Assembly: GCF_023701485.1 (NCBI RefSeq)
Contig: NZ_JAMQBK010000025.1
Span: forward strand, 29,828-93,827
Source of the DNA: Aporhodopirellula aestuarii
GTDB taxonomy: Bacteria > Planctomycetota > Planctomycetia > Pirellulales > Pirellulaceae
Direction of reading: 5' to 3'
Length of the DNA stretch: 64,000 bases
Shown: piece by piece, positions 1 to 8,628 of the stretch
How the letters are laid out: each line of letters begins with the position of its first letter
How positions within the stretch are numbered: position 1 is the stretch's first letter
Notes under the pieces: generated by a model
Told to the model about the DNA's origin: nothing
Databases searched by the model: none
What the model saw: only the letters and a program-made list of their open reading frames with translations
Position numbers and translations under genes: made by a program

Positions 1-197
1 ACCCTCGGGACGTCGCTCGCAAGCGTCTAGTCTGGAAGATTCTAAGCAAGTGGTTTGGGCGTTGTTCCCTCGAGTCCTGGAAATCAGGGACGCGTCCATG
101 CCGCTTCTGAAATGAGCGTTTAATCGATCCGTTGTTTCCTTGCGCGGTACTGTGGATCACCTGCAGCACTGTTCCGTTTGCTTTTCGTGTTGCCCCC
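1..197. other. Window edge, no gene seen
   Basis: No coding sequence is supported before the lpxK start at 198. An upstream in-frame ATG at 132 would add 22 residues that do not resemble the LpxK N-terminus. Confidence 0.4.
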
Positions 198-1262
198 ATG
201 AACTTCGACCACCGCTCCTTGCTCAGCGGGCAAACGAAGGGCCCTGTGGCTGCTTCGGCACGTCTCTCCCTGCGAGCGGCGAGTCTCTTCTATGGTGTTG
301 CTGCCCGGGTTCGTCGGTTTCAGTACGACACTCAACGCAAGCCGATTCACCACGCCGACGTGCCCGTTATCAGCGTCGGTAACCTGACGACCGGCGGTAC
401 CGGGAAAACGCCCGTCGTTTGTGATATCTGTGCTCGGCTGCGTCGTCTCGGGCTTCGCGTCTCGATCATCAGTCGCGGGTATGGCGCCGGCGAAAGCGGC
501 ATGAACGATGAAGCTCTCGAGTTGGCGGAACGATTACCTGACGTCCCGCACGTGCAGCATCCTGATCGAGTCGAAGCGGCCCGGATCGCGGTCGATGAGC
601 TTGAGGCAGAAGTCCTTGTGATGGACGACGGCTTCCAGCACCGCAGACTGTTTCGTGATCTAGACATCGTGGTCGTCGACGCGACCTGTCCCTTTGGTTT
701 CGGTTACATGCTGCCCCGTGGTTACTTGCGTGAGCCCATCAGCAGCCTCCGACGTGCTGGTGCGGTCATCCTGACGCGAACCGATCAAGTGGATTCGGCG
801 GTACGCGATCGCATCCGCACACAGATCCAAAAATACGTCGGCAGTCGACCGCTGATCGAAACCACGCATCGGCCCGCGAACATCGTGCTGGACCGAGGTC
901 GAACCGAGCCGATCGAATCGCTCGAAGGTCGGCGCGTGGCACTCGTGTCGGCGATCGGAAATCCAGATGCGTTTGAGCAGACCATTCGTGATTGCGGCGG
1001 CACTGTGGTAGCCCATCAGCGATTGGCGGATCACGATCCCTACGAACGCGAAACCCGTGACGAGCTACTGGCCTGGGTCGAGGAGCTTAAAAGATCAAAC
1101 GCACCCGAGTTGCTCCTTTGCACACACAAAGACGCAGTCAAGCTCGAAACGGATCAAATCGCGGGTGTGCCACTCGGCTATCTTCGCATTGACCTCGCGT
1201 ACCACGACGGGGAAGACGAGTTGCAGCGTCTCGTTTCAAGCATCACGACCGCCCGAGACTGA
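198..1262 (+). CDS. lpxK: Tetraacyldisaccharide 4'-kinase LpxK
   Basis: LpxK phosphorylates the 4' position of tetraacyldisaccharide-1-phosphate at the inner membrane, a late step of lipid A synthesis. The 354-residue protein has the family's P-loop near residues 60-72 ([14 protein letters not shown]) and the conserved DDGFQHRR at 143-150, followed by the usual DATCPFGFG segment. Length is normal for the family. The ATG at 198 is preferred over the in-frame ATG at 132 because the family begins shortly before the amphipathic membrane-associated helix seen at about residues 20-45. It converges with the minus-strand gene at 1270. With lpxC and lpxA further right it shows that the organism makes lipid A, as Gram-negative planctomycetes do. 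Identification is firm; only the start is open. Confidence 0.93.
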   Translation: MNFDHRSLLSGQTKGPVAASARLSLRAASLFYGVAARVRRFQYDTQRKPIHHADVPVISVGNLTTGGTGKTPVVCDICARLRRLGLRVSIISRGYGAGESGMNDEALELAERLPDVPHVQHPDRVEAARIAVDELEAEVLVMDDGFQHRRLFRDLDIVVVDATCPFGFGYMLPRGYLREPISSLRRAGAVILTRTDQVDSAVRDRIRTQIQKYVGSRPLIETTHRPANIVLDRGRTEPIESLEGRRVALVSAIGNPDAFEQTIRDCGGTVVAHQRLADHDPYERETRDELLAWVEELKRSNAPELLLCTHKDAVKLETDQIAGVPLGYLRIDLAYHDGEDELQRLVSSITTARD

Positions 1263-1269
1263 GTCGTTG

Positions 1270-2250
1270 TTAATTCAAAACTTCACCGCCGGTGATGCGG
1301 AGATATCCGATGGCCATGGGCAACATAGCGAGCGGCGTTGTGATGATTTGCCCAACATAGAAAAGCATCGATCCGGCGGTGGCGAGAATGAAATACACCG
1401 TCACCAGCGAAAGCGTGAGTTTGCGGTGACGCAGCGCCAAGCGTGCTCCCCACGAGAGGCTCGTCATCAAGTCGGCGCGTCCATCTGCGATCAGAAACAC
1501 CGCCGGCCATAGCAACCACTGCAGCAAGAAAACGACGCCGATCGCCATCGTACCGATGCTAAGCGTGCCGACCCAAACCGCCGACTTGGGATCCATCAAG
1601 AACGAGAGTACCACGATCGCGATCACTCCCACGCCGAACATCACCGCGATGAGTGATCCGGCGATGAGAAACAGTCCGCCGAGTCGTAGCACGGGCCAGG
1701 GGGCGACCGCGAGCGCGTTCAGCACGCCCTTGATCAAGCCAACTGATTGAGCCGAAGAGTGGTATCGCGTGAGGGTGAGCGTGAGTCGCACGAGCACGAT
1801 CATGCAGTAGGCGGAAACGGGGGCGAGCAAGAGGCCGACCAATCCGGTTCCGCCCACGGTGATCGCGAGCGTCGTTGCGTCGCCGTTTGTCGCTCCGCTG
1901 GTAAGTTGCTTCCAAAGCCCCGCCAACGCATCCGCGGGCAAGCCGATCAGTGCGATCCAAAGCAGGTTTGCGGTCAGGGATGTTAGCAGCAGAACCGGCC
2001 AGTGATCGCGTAGTCGCACGATCGCGGTCAAGAAGATCGAATCTAGCGACGAATCGACCTCGACCGAACGCATCGCGGTGAGATGCGGGGCCGCTTGATT
2101 GAGCGTGTTGTCTTTGTGCTTGGAGCCACCGTTGAAATCAAAGATCGCCTCGCACGCACCACAGGTCGCTTGCGAACAGGACGTCGTCGTATCGATATCC
2201 AGTACGGCAAGGCATTGAGGACAGGCCGTGCGGGTACGCGGATTCCTCAT
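1270..2250 (-). CDS. Zinc-ribbon multi-pass membrane protein
   Basis: A 326-residue protein of unknown function. The N-terminus carries a zinc ribbon with pairs Cys10/Cys13 and Cys30/Cys33, followed by a short linker. From about residue 75 onward there are roughly six hydrophobic segments, including GLLLAPVSAYCMIVLV and AVFLIADGRADL-flanked helices. The layout of cytosolic zinc ribbon plus membrane bundle is common in planctomycete proteins annotated only as hypothetical. It is transcribed away from lpxK's end and lies just downstream (29 bp) of the next minus-strand membrane protein, so it probably belongs to the pdxA-containing operon that reads leftward from 5245. No catalytic motif is visible and no function is proposed. 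Confidence 0.75.
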   Translation of the reverse strand: MRNPRTRTACPQCLAVLDIDTTTSCSQATCGACEAIFDFNGGSKHKDNTLNQAAPHLTAMRSVEVDSSLDSIFLTAIVRLRDHWPVLLLTSLTANLLWIALIGLPADALAGLWKQLTSGATNGDATTLAITVGGTGLVGLLLAPVSAYCMIVLVRLTLTLTRYHSSAQSVGLIKGVLNALAVAPWPVLRLGGLFLIAGSLIAVMFGVGVIAIVVLSFLMDPKSAVWVGTLSIGTMAIGVVFLLQWLLWPAVFLIADGRADLMTSLSWGARLALRHRKLTLSLVTVYFILATAGSMLFYVGQIITTPLAMLPMAIGYLRITGGEVLN

Positions 2251-2278
2251 CGATTCGAATCCTGAGCGAGAATGTCCA

Positions 2279-3958
2279 TTACTTTCCTTCGCGAGATTTC
2301 GGATCCCCAGGCAGTCGATAAACCGCGTAGGTGTCGTTGCGTTCGTCGCCCAGCGGGTACACCTTCACGAGCGGCAGTTGCGGTCCAACGACGCGGCGGT
2401 CAACCACCATCCAATCCACGCCATATTTCTCGCGGAACGTTCGGAGCCGGTCGTACCGAATCGTTACCCGCATCGTGGAGAGTTCTGTGGGGAAAATTTC
2501 CACAAATCGTTGTGCCCACAATCGCAGGCTCGCGACATCTTGAGGGATGTCTTTCCAATTAACGACTTCGGCTCGATGTGCGTACCACTTGAACGATTGC
2601 TGGTGGCGTGGGGTCAGCAGGACGGCATCCGGCCCCGTGTTGGCCCGGACAAACCGGCAAACGTTGATCCAGTCCGCCATCGTTTTTCGTTGTTCCCAGT
2701 AGTCCGCATCACTGTGCAGTCCCAGCAAACGATTGCTATGTGAGATCGGGACCCCATCGGTGACGCGTTGCCACGTCGACAGCCCCACGTGCCAGATCGC
2801 GGTGGCAAATACCAGCACGCTGGCGACGCTGCCCGCGGCGAGTTGATCCCATCGAGCGGTGTCACGCAGTCGCAGCCAGAGCGACGATTGGTCCGACGAC
2901 GACTGACGCGTGATCAGTTGCGAAATCAGTCCCGCGGTACTGCACGCCAGCGCGAGTGGAGTGATCGCATCGGCCAACCGGAACCAATAGAACCGCAACA
3001 GTTTAGCCGCCAGGTTCGGTGCAACCGCTGGTAACATCCCCACGCCGAGTCCGACGAGGCTGATCGTGATCGCGCCGGCGGCAAAGGCGCCCATCGCGAT
3101 GATTCGCCGTCGCCGCGGCGGAGTGGCTGTCCGGTAATCAAGCCACATCAACGCAAACATCATCATCGTGATGATCGCGTGCCGCACGTACCAATCGAAA
3201 TGGAAAGCGGACGGCAGCAAGTGATGCGAGATGCGAAAATAGGCGTACACACGTGCTGCTGACGTCGCTTCCGCGGGCGAAGCACCCGCCGACATGGCGA
3301 ACGCGGGCAGCAGACCGAGGAGTGAAATGGCACCTCCGGCGAATAACGCGGGGGTGAAGAATCGACGTGGCGGGGATTTACCGTGTCGTCGGAACCGTTC
3401 GAGGTAAATGAACGCAACCGTCCCCGCGACCACCGACCATCCGCCGGTCAAAACATGCAGCGCCGCGGCGCTGCCGAAGAGCAGCCACGTCGCACTCCAG
3501 TTACGCCGCAGCAATTCAGACACGCCAAACAAGACGAGCCCATAAGCGGGGACTTTGGCCTCGATTCCACCGATTACCCATTCGCCGGCGAGGTTGCCTT
3601 CTTGAATCCCTGCGATCCAAACGACGGCGACGACGGGAGCGAGAAAGGGTGGCAATCGCAGTTGTCGGCATAAACGCATCAACCCGCCGGCGAGTAACCC
3701 CCAGCCGATAAATCGACCAATCCACGCCGTCGTTGAGAGCGACCAGAAAAGCGTCGGCCAACCGAACAGCCAGTAATAAACCGCGTGAGCTTTCCCGGAG
3801 GCGACAAACAGATCGTTGCGACACCACGCCGGGTCCCAGAAGTTTTTAGCCTTCGCGAGATAGTGGGCTTCGTTCACTCCCGGCGGTGCGTCGCCCGCAT
3901 AAACGAAAAACAATCCCACGATCGCCGCCCAGCCCAGCCATCGTTCCGTATGCCGCAT
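2279..3958 (-). CDS. Large multi-pass membrane protein, DUF6798-like
   Basis: A 559-residue integral membrane protein with about ten hydrophobic helices in the first 420 residues and a soluble C-terminal part (about 430-559). The pattern resembles planctomycete membrane proteins with a glycosyltransferase-C-like layout: an early extracytoplasmic loop rich in acidic and aromatic residues (GVNEAHYLAKAKNFWDP) and a C-terminal domain with VRANTGPDAVLLTPRHQQSF. This type is often labelled DUF6798. The function is not known; a lipid-linked sugar transferase is one possibility but no diagnostic motif is visible. The start at 3958 was chosen because its ATG overlaps the pdxA stop codon (TGATG), which implies translational coupling. 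A longer reading frame begins inside pdxA. Confidence 0.78.
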   Translation of the reverse strand: MRHTERWLGWAAIVGLFFVYAGDAPPGVNEAHYLAKAKNFWDPAWCRNDLFVASGKAHAVYYWLFGWPTLFWSLSTTAWIGRFIGWGLLAGGLMRLCRQLRLPPFLAPVVAVVWIAGIQEGNLAGEWVIGGIEAKVPAYGLVLFGVSELLRRNWSATWLLFGSAAALHVLTGGWSVVAGTVAFIYLERFRRHGKSPPRRFFTPALFAGGAISLLGLLPAFAMSAGASPAEATSAARVYAYFRISHHLLPSAFHFDWYVRHAIITMMMFALMWLDYRTATPPRRRRIIAMGAFAAGAITISLVGLGVGMLPAVAPNLAAKLLRFYWFRLADAITPLALACSTAGLISQLITRQSSSDQSSLWLRLRDTARWDQLAAGSVASVLVFATAIWHVGLSTWQRVTDGVPISHSNRLLGLHSDADYWEQRKTMADWINVCRFVRANTGPDAVLLTPRHQQSFKWYAHRAEVVNWKDIPQDVASLRLWAQRFVEIFPTELSTMRVTIRYDRLRTFREKYGVDWMVVDRRVVGPQLPLVKVYPLGDERNDTYAVYRLPGDPKSREGK

Positions 3959-4995
3959 CACGCTACCGACTCGACTAATTCCGACGCCAAACGGATCGCC
4001 GCGATCATGCTGTGCGGCGAAGCCGTTCCTTTCCAAGCGAGGTCCATCGCGGTGCCATGGTCGACGCTCGTCCGCACGATTGGCAGTCCGAGCGTGACGT
4101 TGACCGCGTCATCAAACGAGAGTGCTTTGAGCGGAATGAGGCCTTGGTCATGATACAGGCACACGTAGACGTCGACCCGTTCCCGCATGGCGGGTGTGAA
4201 GGCGGTGTCCGGCGGCAGTGGGCCATGCACGTCCCAGCCTTCCCGGCGTGCGGTTTCGATCGCTGGGGTAACGATGCGTTCTTCTTCGCCGTGGCTGAAC
4301 ATGCCATGTTCCCCGGCGTGTGGGTTCAACCCGCACACACCGATTCGCGGCGGCAAAAGGCTCCCACGCCGGCGGTTGCGTCGCTGCATCGCCCGGCCTG
4401 CCATGGCAATCGTTCGGGCGAGTGAATCGGCGTCGAGCAAGCCCGGTACATCGGCCAAGGGGACATGAATCGTTTCTAAAACACAGGCGATCGTGTCGCT
4501 GGCAAGCATCATCCGCACATCAACAGGCTGCCCATCGATCGACATGCCGACCCGGTGCGCGAGCAGTTCGGTATGCCCTGGGAATTCGATCCCGGCTTGC
4601 ATCCATGCTTCTTTCTGAATCGGACCGGTGACAACCGCATCGACAATTCCCGCAACCGCGGCATCAATCGCGACGCACATCGTTTCATAAGAGGCTCTTC
4701 CCGTTTCCGCCGAATACGTTCCCGGTGTCACTGCATCGGCGTTCAGTTGTCCGCAGTCGATGATGCAACCGCTGGAATCGGCAGGAAGATTGACGACTTG
4801 GTCGAGAGAGATCGTTTCGGGCAAGGCGAGGTTCATCGATTTCGCAACACGCGCGAATAATTTGGCGTCCCCCAAGAGCAGCGGGATGCCCGATTGAAGG
4901 ACCACGTCTCGTTGCCACACACGCAGGGCTAATTCGGGGCCGATACCACCGCCATCGCCCATCGTGATTGCTAGCTTGGGGCGTGTTTCACTCAT
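3958..4995 (-). CDS. pdxA: 4-hydroxythreonine-4-phosphate dehydrogenase PdxA
   Basis: PdxA oxidises 4-phosphohydroxy-L-threonine using NAD(P)+ in the DXP-dependent branch of vitamin B6 synthesis. The 345-residue protein has the family signatures: N-terminal [12 protein letters not shown], the PGHTELLA metal/substrate segment, [10 protein letters not shown], and [13 protein letters not shown]. Length fits the family. The ATG at 4995 gives the usual [11 protein letters not shown] start and overlaps the last 8 bp of the upstream small gene; the extended frame to 5049 would add an atypical leader. The 3' end overlaps the membrane-protein start by one base. Nothing in the neighbours suggests a special role, so housekeeping B6 synthesis is assumed. 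Confidence 0.93.
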   Translation of the reverse strand: MSETRPKLAITMGDGGGIGPELALRVWQRDVVLQSGIPLLLGDAKLFARVAKSMNLALPETISLDQVVNLPADSSGCIIDCGQLNADAVTPGTYSAETGRASYETMCVAIDAAVAGIVDAVVTGPIQKEAWMQAGIEFPGHTELLAHRVGMSIDGQPVDVRMMLASDTIACVLETIHVPLADVPGLLDADSLARTIAMAGRAMQRRNRRRGSLLPPRIGVCGLNPHAGEHGMFSHGEEERIVTPAIETARREGWDVHGPLPPDTAFTPAMRERVDVYVCLYHDQGLIPLKALSFDDAVNVTLGLPIVRTSVDHGTAMDLAWKGTASPHSMIAAIRLASELVESVA

Positions 4996-5245
4996 TCTCG
5001 CGTTTGATCTCGTTGAGGATTTTCGTCGCCCGCTCAGCATCTTTTTCAAATACTTTTATCTGCACCAATCCAGGGGCTTCGGCACGGAAACCAGCGGTGA
5101 ATCCACCCACCGCAATGGCTCGAATTCCTTCATCGGCCAAAACATTCACGAGGACACCTGCCGTCAGCTCGTTGGCACGCTCCGCAACGGTCACTAAATT
5201 AGCCTCGTCGAGCAGGTCGTCGTTCTCATCGGAGGGCATGTTCAT
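4988..5245 (-). CDS. Small DUF2007-like putative signal-transducing protein
   Basis: An 85-residue soluble protein with the pattern of the DUF2007 family, which has a small ferredoxin-like fold. It has [21 protein letters not shown] near residues 16-36, then a strand-turn containing [10 protein letters not shown], and a C-terminal helix with [13 protein letters not shown]. It lacks enzymatic motifs. It is the first gene of the leftward operon and overlaps the pdxA start by 8 bp, so the two are probably translated together. The family is widespread and poorly characterised. The call rests on overall pattern rather than on a motif, so it is moderate. Confidence 0.65.
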   Translation of the reverse strand: MNMPSDENDDLLDEANLVTVAERANELTAGVLVNVLADEGIRAIAVGGFTAGFRAEAPGLVQIKVFEKDAERATKILNEIKRENE

Positions 5246-5330
5246 CGTTTTGTTCTTTTAAATTGAATCTTTTAAACCGTTATCATGGTGCTCGCACATT
5301 CAGCAGGCAACACGATACAATACCCACACC

Positions 5331-6296
5331 ATGAACGAACCCACCATCATTCTCTCGGGAACCGATCCCGATCTGCCGAAGGATGTACCTCCCGGGCTAA
5401 AACGATACACAGGCAAGCGAGAAATGGCGCGGGGAGGCACCGCCGTCTTGCAATCCGCCTTCGACCCGGTGACCGGTCGGACGGTGGCGATCAAAAAATT
5501 GCTGCCTGAGACTCGCTTTGATCGTCGCGAACGGCGTCGGCTCTTGCGTGAAGCTCGCGTGACGGCGCAGTTGCAGCACCCCAACACGGTCCCAGTATAC
5601 GATATCGGGGAGGATGACGTCGAAGGCGTGTACTTCGTCATGAAACGGATTTCCGGTGAGAATCTTTTCGAGATTCTCAAGCGGATCGCCCGGGGCGACG
5701 AGCAAGCAATTGAGGCGTATCCGATCCCACGCCGGATCGAAATTGTCATGGCGGCGTGCCAGGCCCTCGCTTACGCACACGCCCGCGGGGTGATTCACCG
5801 CGACGTCAAACCAGAAAACATTTGGGTTGGAAACTTTGGCGAAGTCATTTTGCTCGATTGGGGTGTTGCCAAAGTTTGGGGGCATGCCGACGACAACGAA
5901 CCGATCCAGCAAAGCACGCTCGCGCTCGGTCCAGAGATTGATACGCCGCAATTGCAAACCCTGACCGGCGGCGGCCAACGTCCGGGAACGCCGCTCTACA
6001 TGTCGCCCGAACAAATCGTCGGGAACCGAACGATCGACGAACGCAGCGACGTCTTCAGTACCGGAGTCGTGCTGTACGAAGTCATGGCGATTCGGGAGCC
6101 GTTCCGAGGCAAAACGATTGACGAAACGTTCGAGAATATTCGGCATCGCGAGGTCGAGCCGCCAAGCGAACGGTCGCCGCAGTACAACATTCCGAAAGCG
6201 ATTGACGCCATTGTCGAACGAGCACTTCAAAAACGTCCTGAGAAACGTTATCAGATGATGCGGGATTTGATTGCCGATCTCCGGGACCTCGTTTGA
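5331..6296 (+). CDS. Serine/threonine protein kinase (kinase domain only)
   Basis: A 321-residue Hanks-type kinase. Visible elements are a glycine-poor nucleotide loop at about 33-40, VAIKK with Lys55, Glu74 in the C-helix, the catalytic HRDVKPEN at 156-163, DWG in place of DFG at 176-178, and an APE-like segment GTPLYMSPEQ near 218. It is all catalytic domain: no transmembrane helix, PASTA, WD40 or TPR extension, which sets it apart from the large membrane kinases common in planctomycetes. The DWG triad is frequent in bacterial members. Its stop codon overlaps the start of the next gene, a stand-alone GyrB C-terminal half, so the two are probably co-expressed. Substrate unknown. Confidence 0.9.
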   Translation: MNEPTIILSGTDPDLPKDVPPGLKRYTGKREMARGGTAVLQSAFDPVTGRTVAIKKLLPETRFDRRERRRLLREARVTAQLQHPNTVPVYDIGEDDVEGVYFVMKRISGENLFEILKRIARGDEQAIEAYPIPRRIEIVMAACQALAYAHARGVIHRDVKPENIWVGNFGEVILLDWGVAKVWGHADDNEPIQQSTLALGPEIDTPQLQTLTGGGQRPGTPLYMSPEQIVGNRTIDERSDVFSTGVVLYEVMAIREPFRGKTIDETFENIRHREVEPPSERSPQYNIPKAIDAIVERALQKRPEKRYQMMRDLIADLRDLV

Positions 6297-7045
6297 TCGC
6301 ATACGGAAAACAGCCGACCCACTACCCTTGCGAGGTCGTTGGGCCGGTCGGTTCGGTTCCGCCCCAGTCGGTTCCGTCCCTGTCAGTTCACAGTACCGTG
6401 CCGGGAACCGAATGCTTGATCGTCGAAGGCGACAGCGCGGCGAAGTCGGTCGATCAAGTTCGCGACGCTCGGCATCAAGCGATCTTGGCACTGCAAGGGA
6501 AACCGCTCAATGCCATCAAAGCGGGACGCGCCGCGGTGAGGAAGAACGAAGTCTTTTTGCGAGTCTTCGAAACACTGCTGGGTTATCGATCATCGGACAC
6601 CAGCGGCGTGAACGACCCTCTCGTCCGATTGGCGTCGTCGCAGCACTGTGTGTATGAGTCGATTGTCCTATTGATGGACCCCGACGCCGACGGCATCCAC
6701 TGCGGCGTTTTAATGATGGCGTTCTTTCGGAAATTTGCGGCTGATCTCATCCGTGCGGGACGGCTACACGTGGTTCGTCCGCCGATGTTTGTATTCCGAC
6801 TGCCCGGCCATGCTCGCTTGGATCCGTCACAGTGGCCCGTCGCTTCGAGCCCCGAACATGCCGACGCGATCGAGCGAACATTGCGTCAACACGGGGTGGA
6901 CCGTTTTGAAAAAATTCGTCATCGCGGTTTGGGTAGCCTCGATATCCCATTGTTGGGGTACAGCTGTGTCGATCCGGTTTCGCGACGTCAGTCGTCTTTG
7001 ACGATCAAAGAAGTCGACAGCGCGATCACCCTGTTCGGCGGCTAA
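6293..7045 (+). CDS. Stand-alone GyrB/ParE C-terminal half (TOPRIM domain)
   Basis: A 250-residue protein that matches only the C-terminal half of type IIA topoisomerase B subunits. The TOPRIM glutamate lies in LIVEGDSAA (Glu45), QGKPLN follows near 68-73, and the acidic DxDxD triad is LMDPDADG (Asp129/131/133). RPPMFVF and a tail resembling RGLGSLDIPLL...DPVSRR complete the resemblance. The GHKL ATPase and transducer domains are absent and there is no upstream room for them. The start is a TTG at 6293 overlapping the kinase stop. All metal-binding acidic residues are kept, so a role in DNA binding or breakage is possible, but without ATPase it cannot be a normal gyrase subunit. It could be a domesticated fragment or a GyrB decoy. 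Confidence 0.8.
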   Translation: MIAYGKQPTHYPCEVVGPVGSVPPQSVPSLSVHSTVPGTECLIVEGDSAAKSVDQVRDARHQAILALQGKPLNAIKAGRAAVRKNEVFLRVFETLLGYRSSDTSGVNDPLVRLASSQHCVYESIVLLMDPDADGIHCGVLMMAFFRKFAADLIRAGRLHVVRPPMFVFRLPGHARLDPSQWPVASSPEHADAIERTLRQHGVDRFEKIRHRGLGSLDIPLLGYSCVDPVSRRQSSLTIKEVDSAITLFGG

Positions 7046-7436
7046 TGTTTCGTCAGCATTGAAACATCGAGCGAGACCGGACGGCGCACGCCGTTCCGCA
7101 AAATCTTTTTAGCGGCAGGACGCGAGCCCTCCGGTGTGTGCACTGGTACCCAATAAACAACCATGCGACTCATCCGGCACCGCCACAATAGGCCTGTGTT
7201 CGAGGCGTGACACCCAGCGGCTTGCGACGCTCCGCTATCAAGTACTTCCTAGCGGCAGGGTGCGGAGCCCTCCGGTTCCAGCAACCCTTGCGATTAGGCT
7301 ACGCGAAACGCCATAACCTTCGCTCGTTCGTAACCGGTGGCAATGGCAACCCTGATTAACGCGAACATTCGTTAACGCCGCAAACGGACCGAATCACCAC
7401 ATCCAACAGATGCCGTTTCATGGAAGGATGACGCGA
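7046..7436. repeat. Gap with degenerate family A repeat arms
   Basis: No gene is seen. The stretch holds single arms of the GC-rich repeat that recurs in this window: an arm ending CGCCGTTCCGC at 7077-7099, and two arms beginning TAGCGGCAGG at 7110-7135 and 7250-7276. They are less conserved than the complete 60-bp palindromes found at 15040 and elsewhere. Confidence 0.6.
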
Positions 7437-8360
7437 CTATTTTCGTTTGTCGTTCGTGGCCGCGTCATCGACATCGTCGCTGCGGTGCGGAATCGGCTGT
7501 TGGTGCAGTTCCGCCAAAGCATTCGCTGCGGCACGCTGCTCGGCGTCCTTCTTGTTGTTACCCCAGGCAGGTGCGAAGGCGCGTTGGTCGATGACAGCGC
7601 CGATCAAAAACGTCTTGCGGTGATCCGGGCCGCTTTCTCGGATCAATTTGTAGACCGGCGTGGAGGCGAGTTCACGCTGTGCGTATTGTTGCAACACAGA
7701 CTTATGATTGCCCGAACCTTGGGTGTCGACCGCGAGCCGCACTTCTTCAGCGAGCCACTGCTTCAGTCGATCTCGCACAACGTCGGCACCACCATCGAGG
7801 TAAAGTGCCGCGATCACGGATTCGAATACATCGCTGACCAGCGACCGGGGGTAACTCCGGTTGCGAGTCACGCCTCGTCCGACGATCAAACATTCATCGA
7901 GTCCGAGTTGGGTTGCGGTCCGTCCGCATGCCCGCCTGCTGACGACGGCGGACTTGATCTTCGTCAGATCGCCCTCGCTGTACTCGGGGTATTCCTCAAA
8001 CAGCCATTGGCAAACGGTCATCCCCAAGATGGCGTCGCCGAGAAATTCGAGCCGTTCATTACTCGACAACCGATTGGCGGCGCCGGAGGCGTGAGTCAAC
8101 GCGGCTTTTAACAGCGAGGGGTCTTTGAATTGGTAGTCCAGGATTTCCTGGCATCGCTGAATCTTGGCGTCTGAGTCCGCGTAGGGTTGGTCCGCCGCGG
8201 CGGTGTCGATCAAGTGAATCGCGCCTGGGTGATTGGTGCGTTGATCGGCAACGAATTGCCCAGGCCCCGCAAGGTCTGAGTCAGACGGGGGCGGAGCAGG
8301 AGAGACGGCGCGGGTGTTCGGGGCATCCTCAGATGCCGGGTCGGATTCTGCAGCGGGCAA
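7437..8360 (-). CDS. rnc: Ribonuclease III
   Basis: RNase III cleaves double-stranded RNA in rRNA and mRNA maturation. The 307-residue protein has the signature NERLEFLGDA at 101-110 with its catalytic acidic residues, and the second catalytic pair in SDVFESVIAALYLDGG (Asp177, Glu180). A C-terminal double-stranded RNA-binding domain lies at about 205-280, ending in KKDAEQRAAANALAEL. A proline-rich, low-complexity N-terminal extension of about 60 residues precedes the catalytic domain and a basic tail follows. The start is uncertain: the longest frame begins at a TTG (8360), and GTG or other later starts within the extension are possible. It is divergent from the peptidase gene at 8629. Confidence 0.92.
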   Translation of the reverse strand: MPAAESDPASEDAPNTRAVSPAPPPSDSDLAGPGQFVADQRTNHPGAIHLIDTAAADQPYADSDAKIQRCQEILDYQFKDPSLLKAALTHASGAANRLSSNERLEFLGDAILGMTVCQWLFEEYPEYSEGDLTKIKSAVVSRRACGRTATQLGLDECLIVGRGVTRNRSYPRSLVSDVFESVIAALYLDGGADVVRDRLKQWLAEEVRLAVDTQGSGNHKSVLQQYAQRELASTPVYKLIRESGPDHRKTFLIGAVIDQRAFAPAWGNNKKDAEQRAAANALAELHQQPIPHRSDDVDDAATNDKRK

Positions 8361-8628
8361 TGGAAAACCGTTGGGTAGATTGAAGAGACGACGGTAGCTT
8401 CGTCAGGCTTCAGTCCCGCGCCGGTGGCCGAATCATCGCTTTCGGCCACCGGTGAGTGACTGTGTCAACGCGTTCAGAATAGTCGAGTCCGCAAAGACTC
8501 GCCAGAGCGTCATCGGTGCAGGAAGAGGACTCAGTCTGGACGCCGCATGGGTCGGCAGGGTTCAATAACACGGTTCCCTCCCGGGGCCGTTTTCTCCGGC
8601 CTCTCATGCCTTTCCCGTTGAGCTGTGA

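Noticed and set aside
2272..4153. Several long plus-strand frames opposite pdxA and the membrane genes
   Set aside because: They are complements of well-supported genes with no family match.
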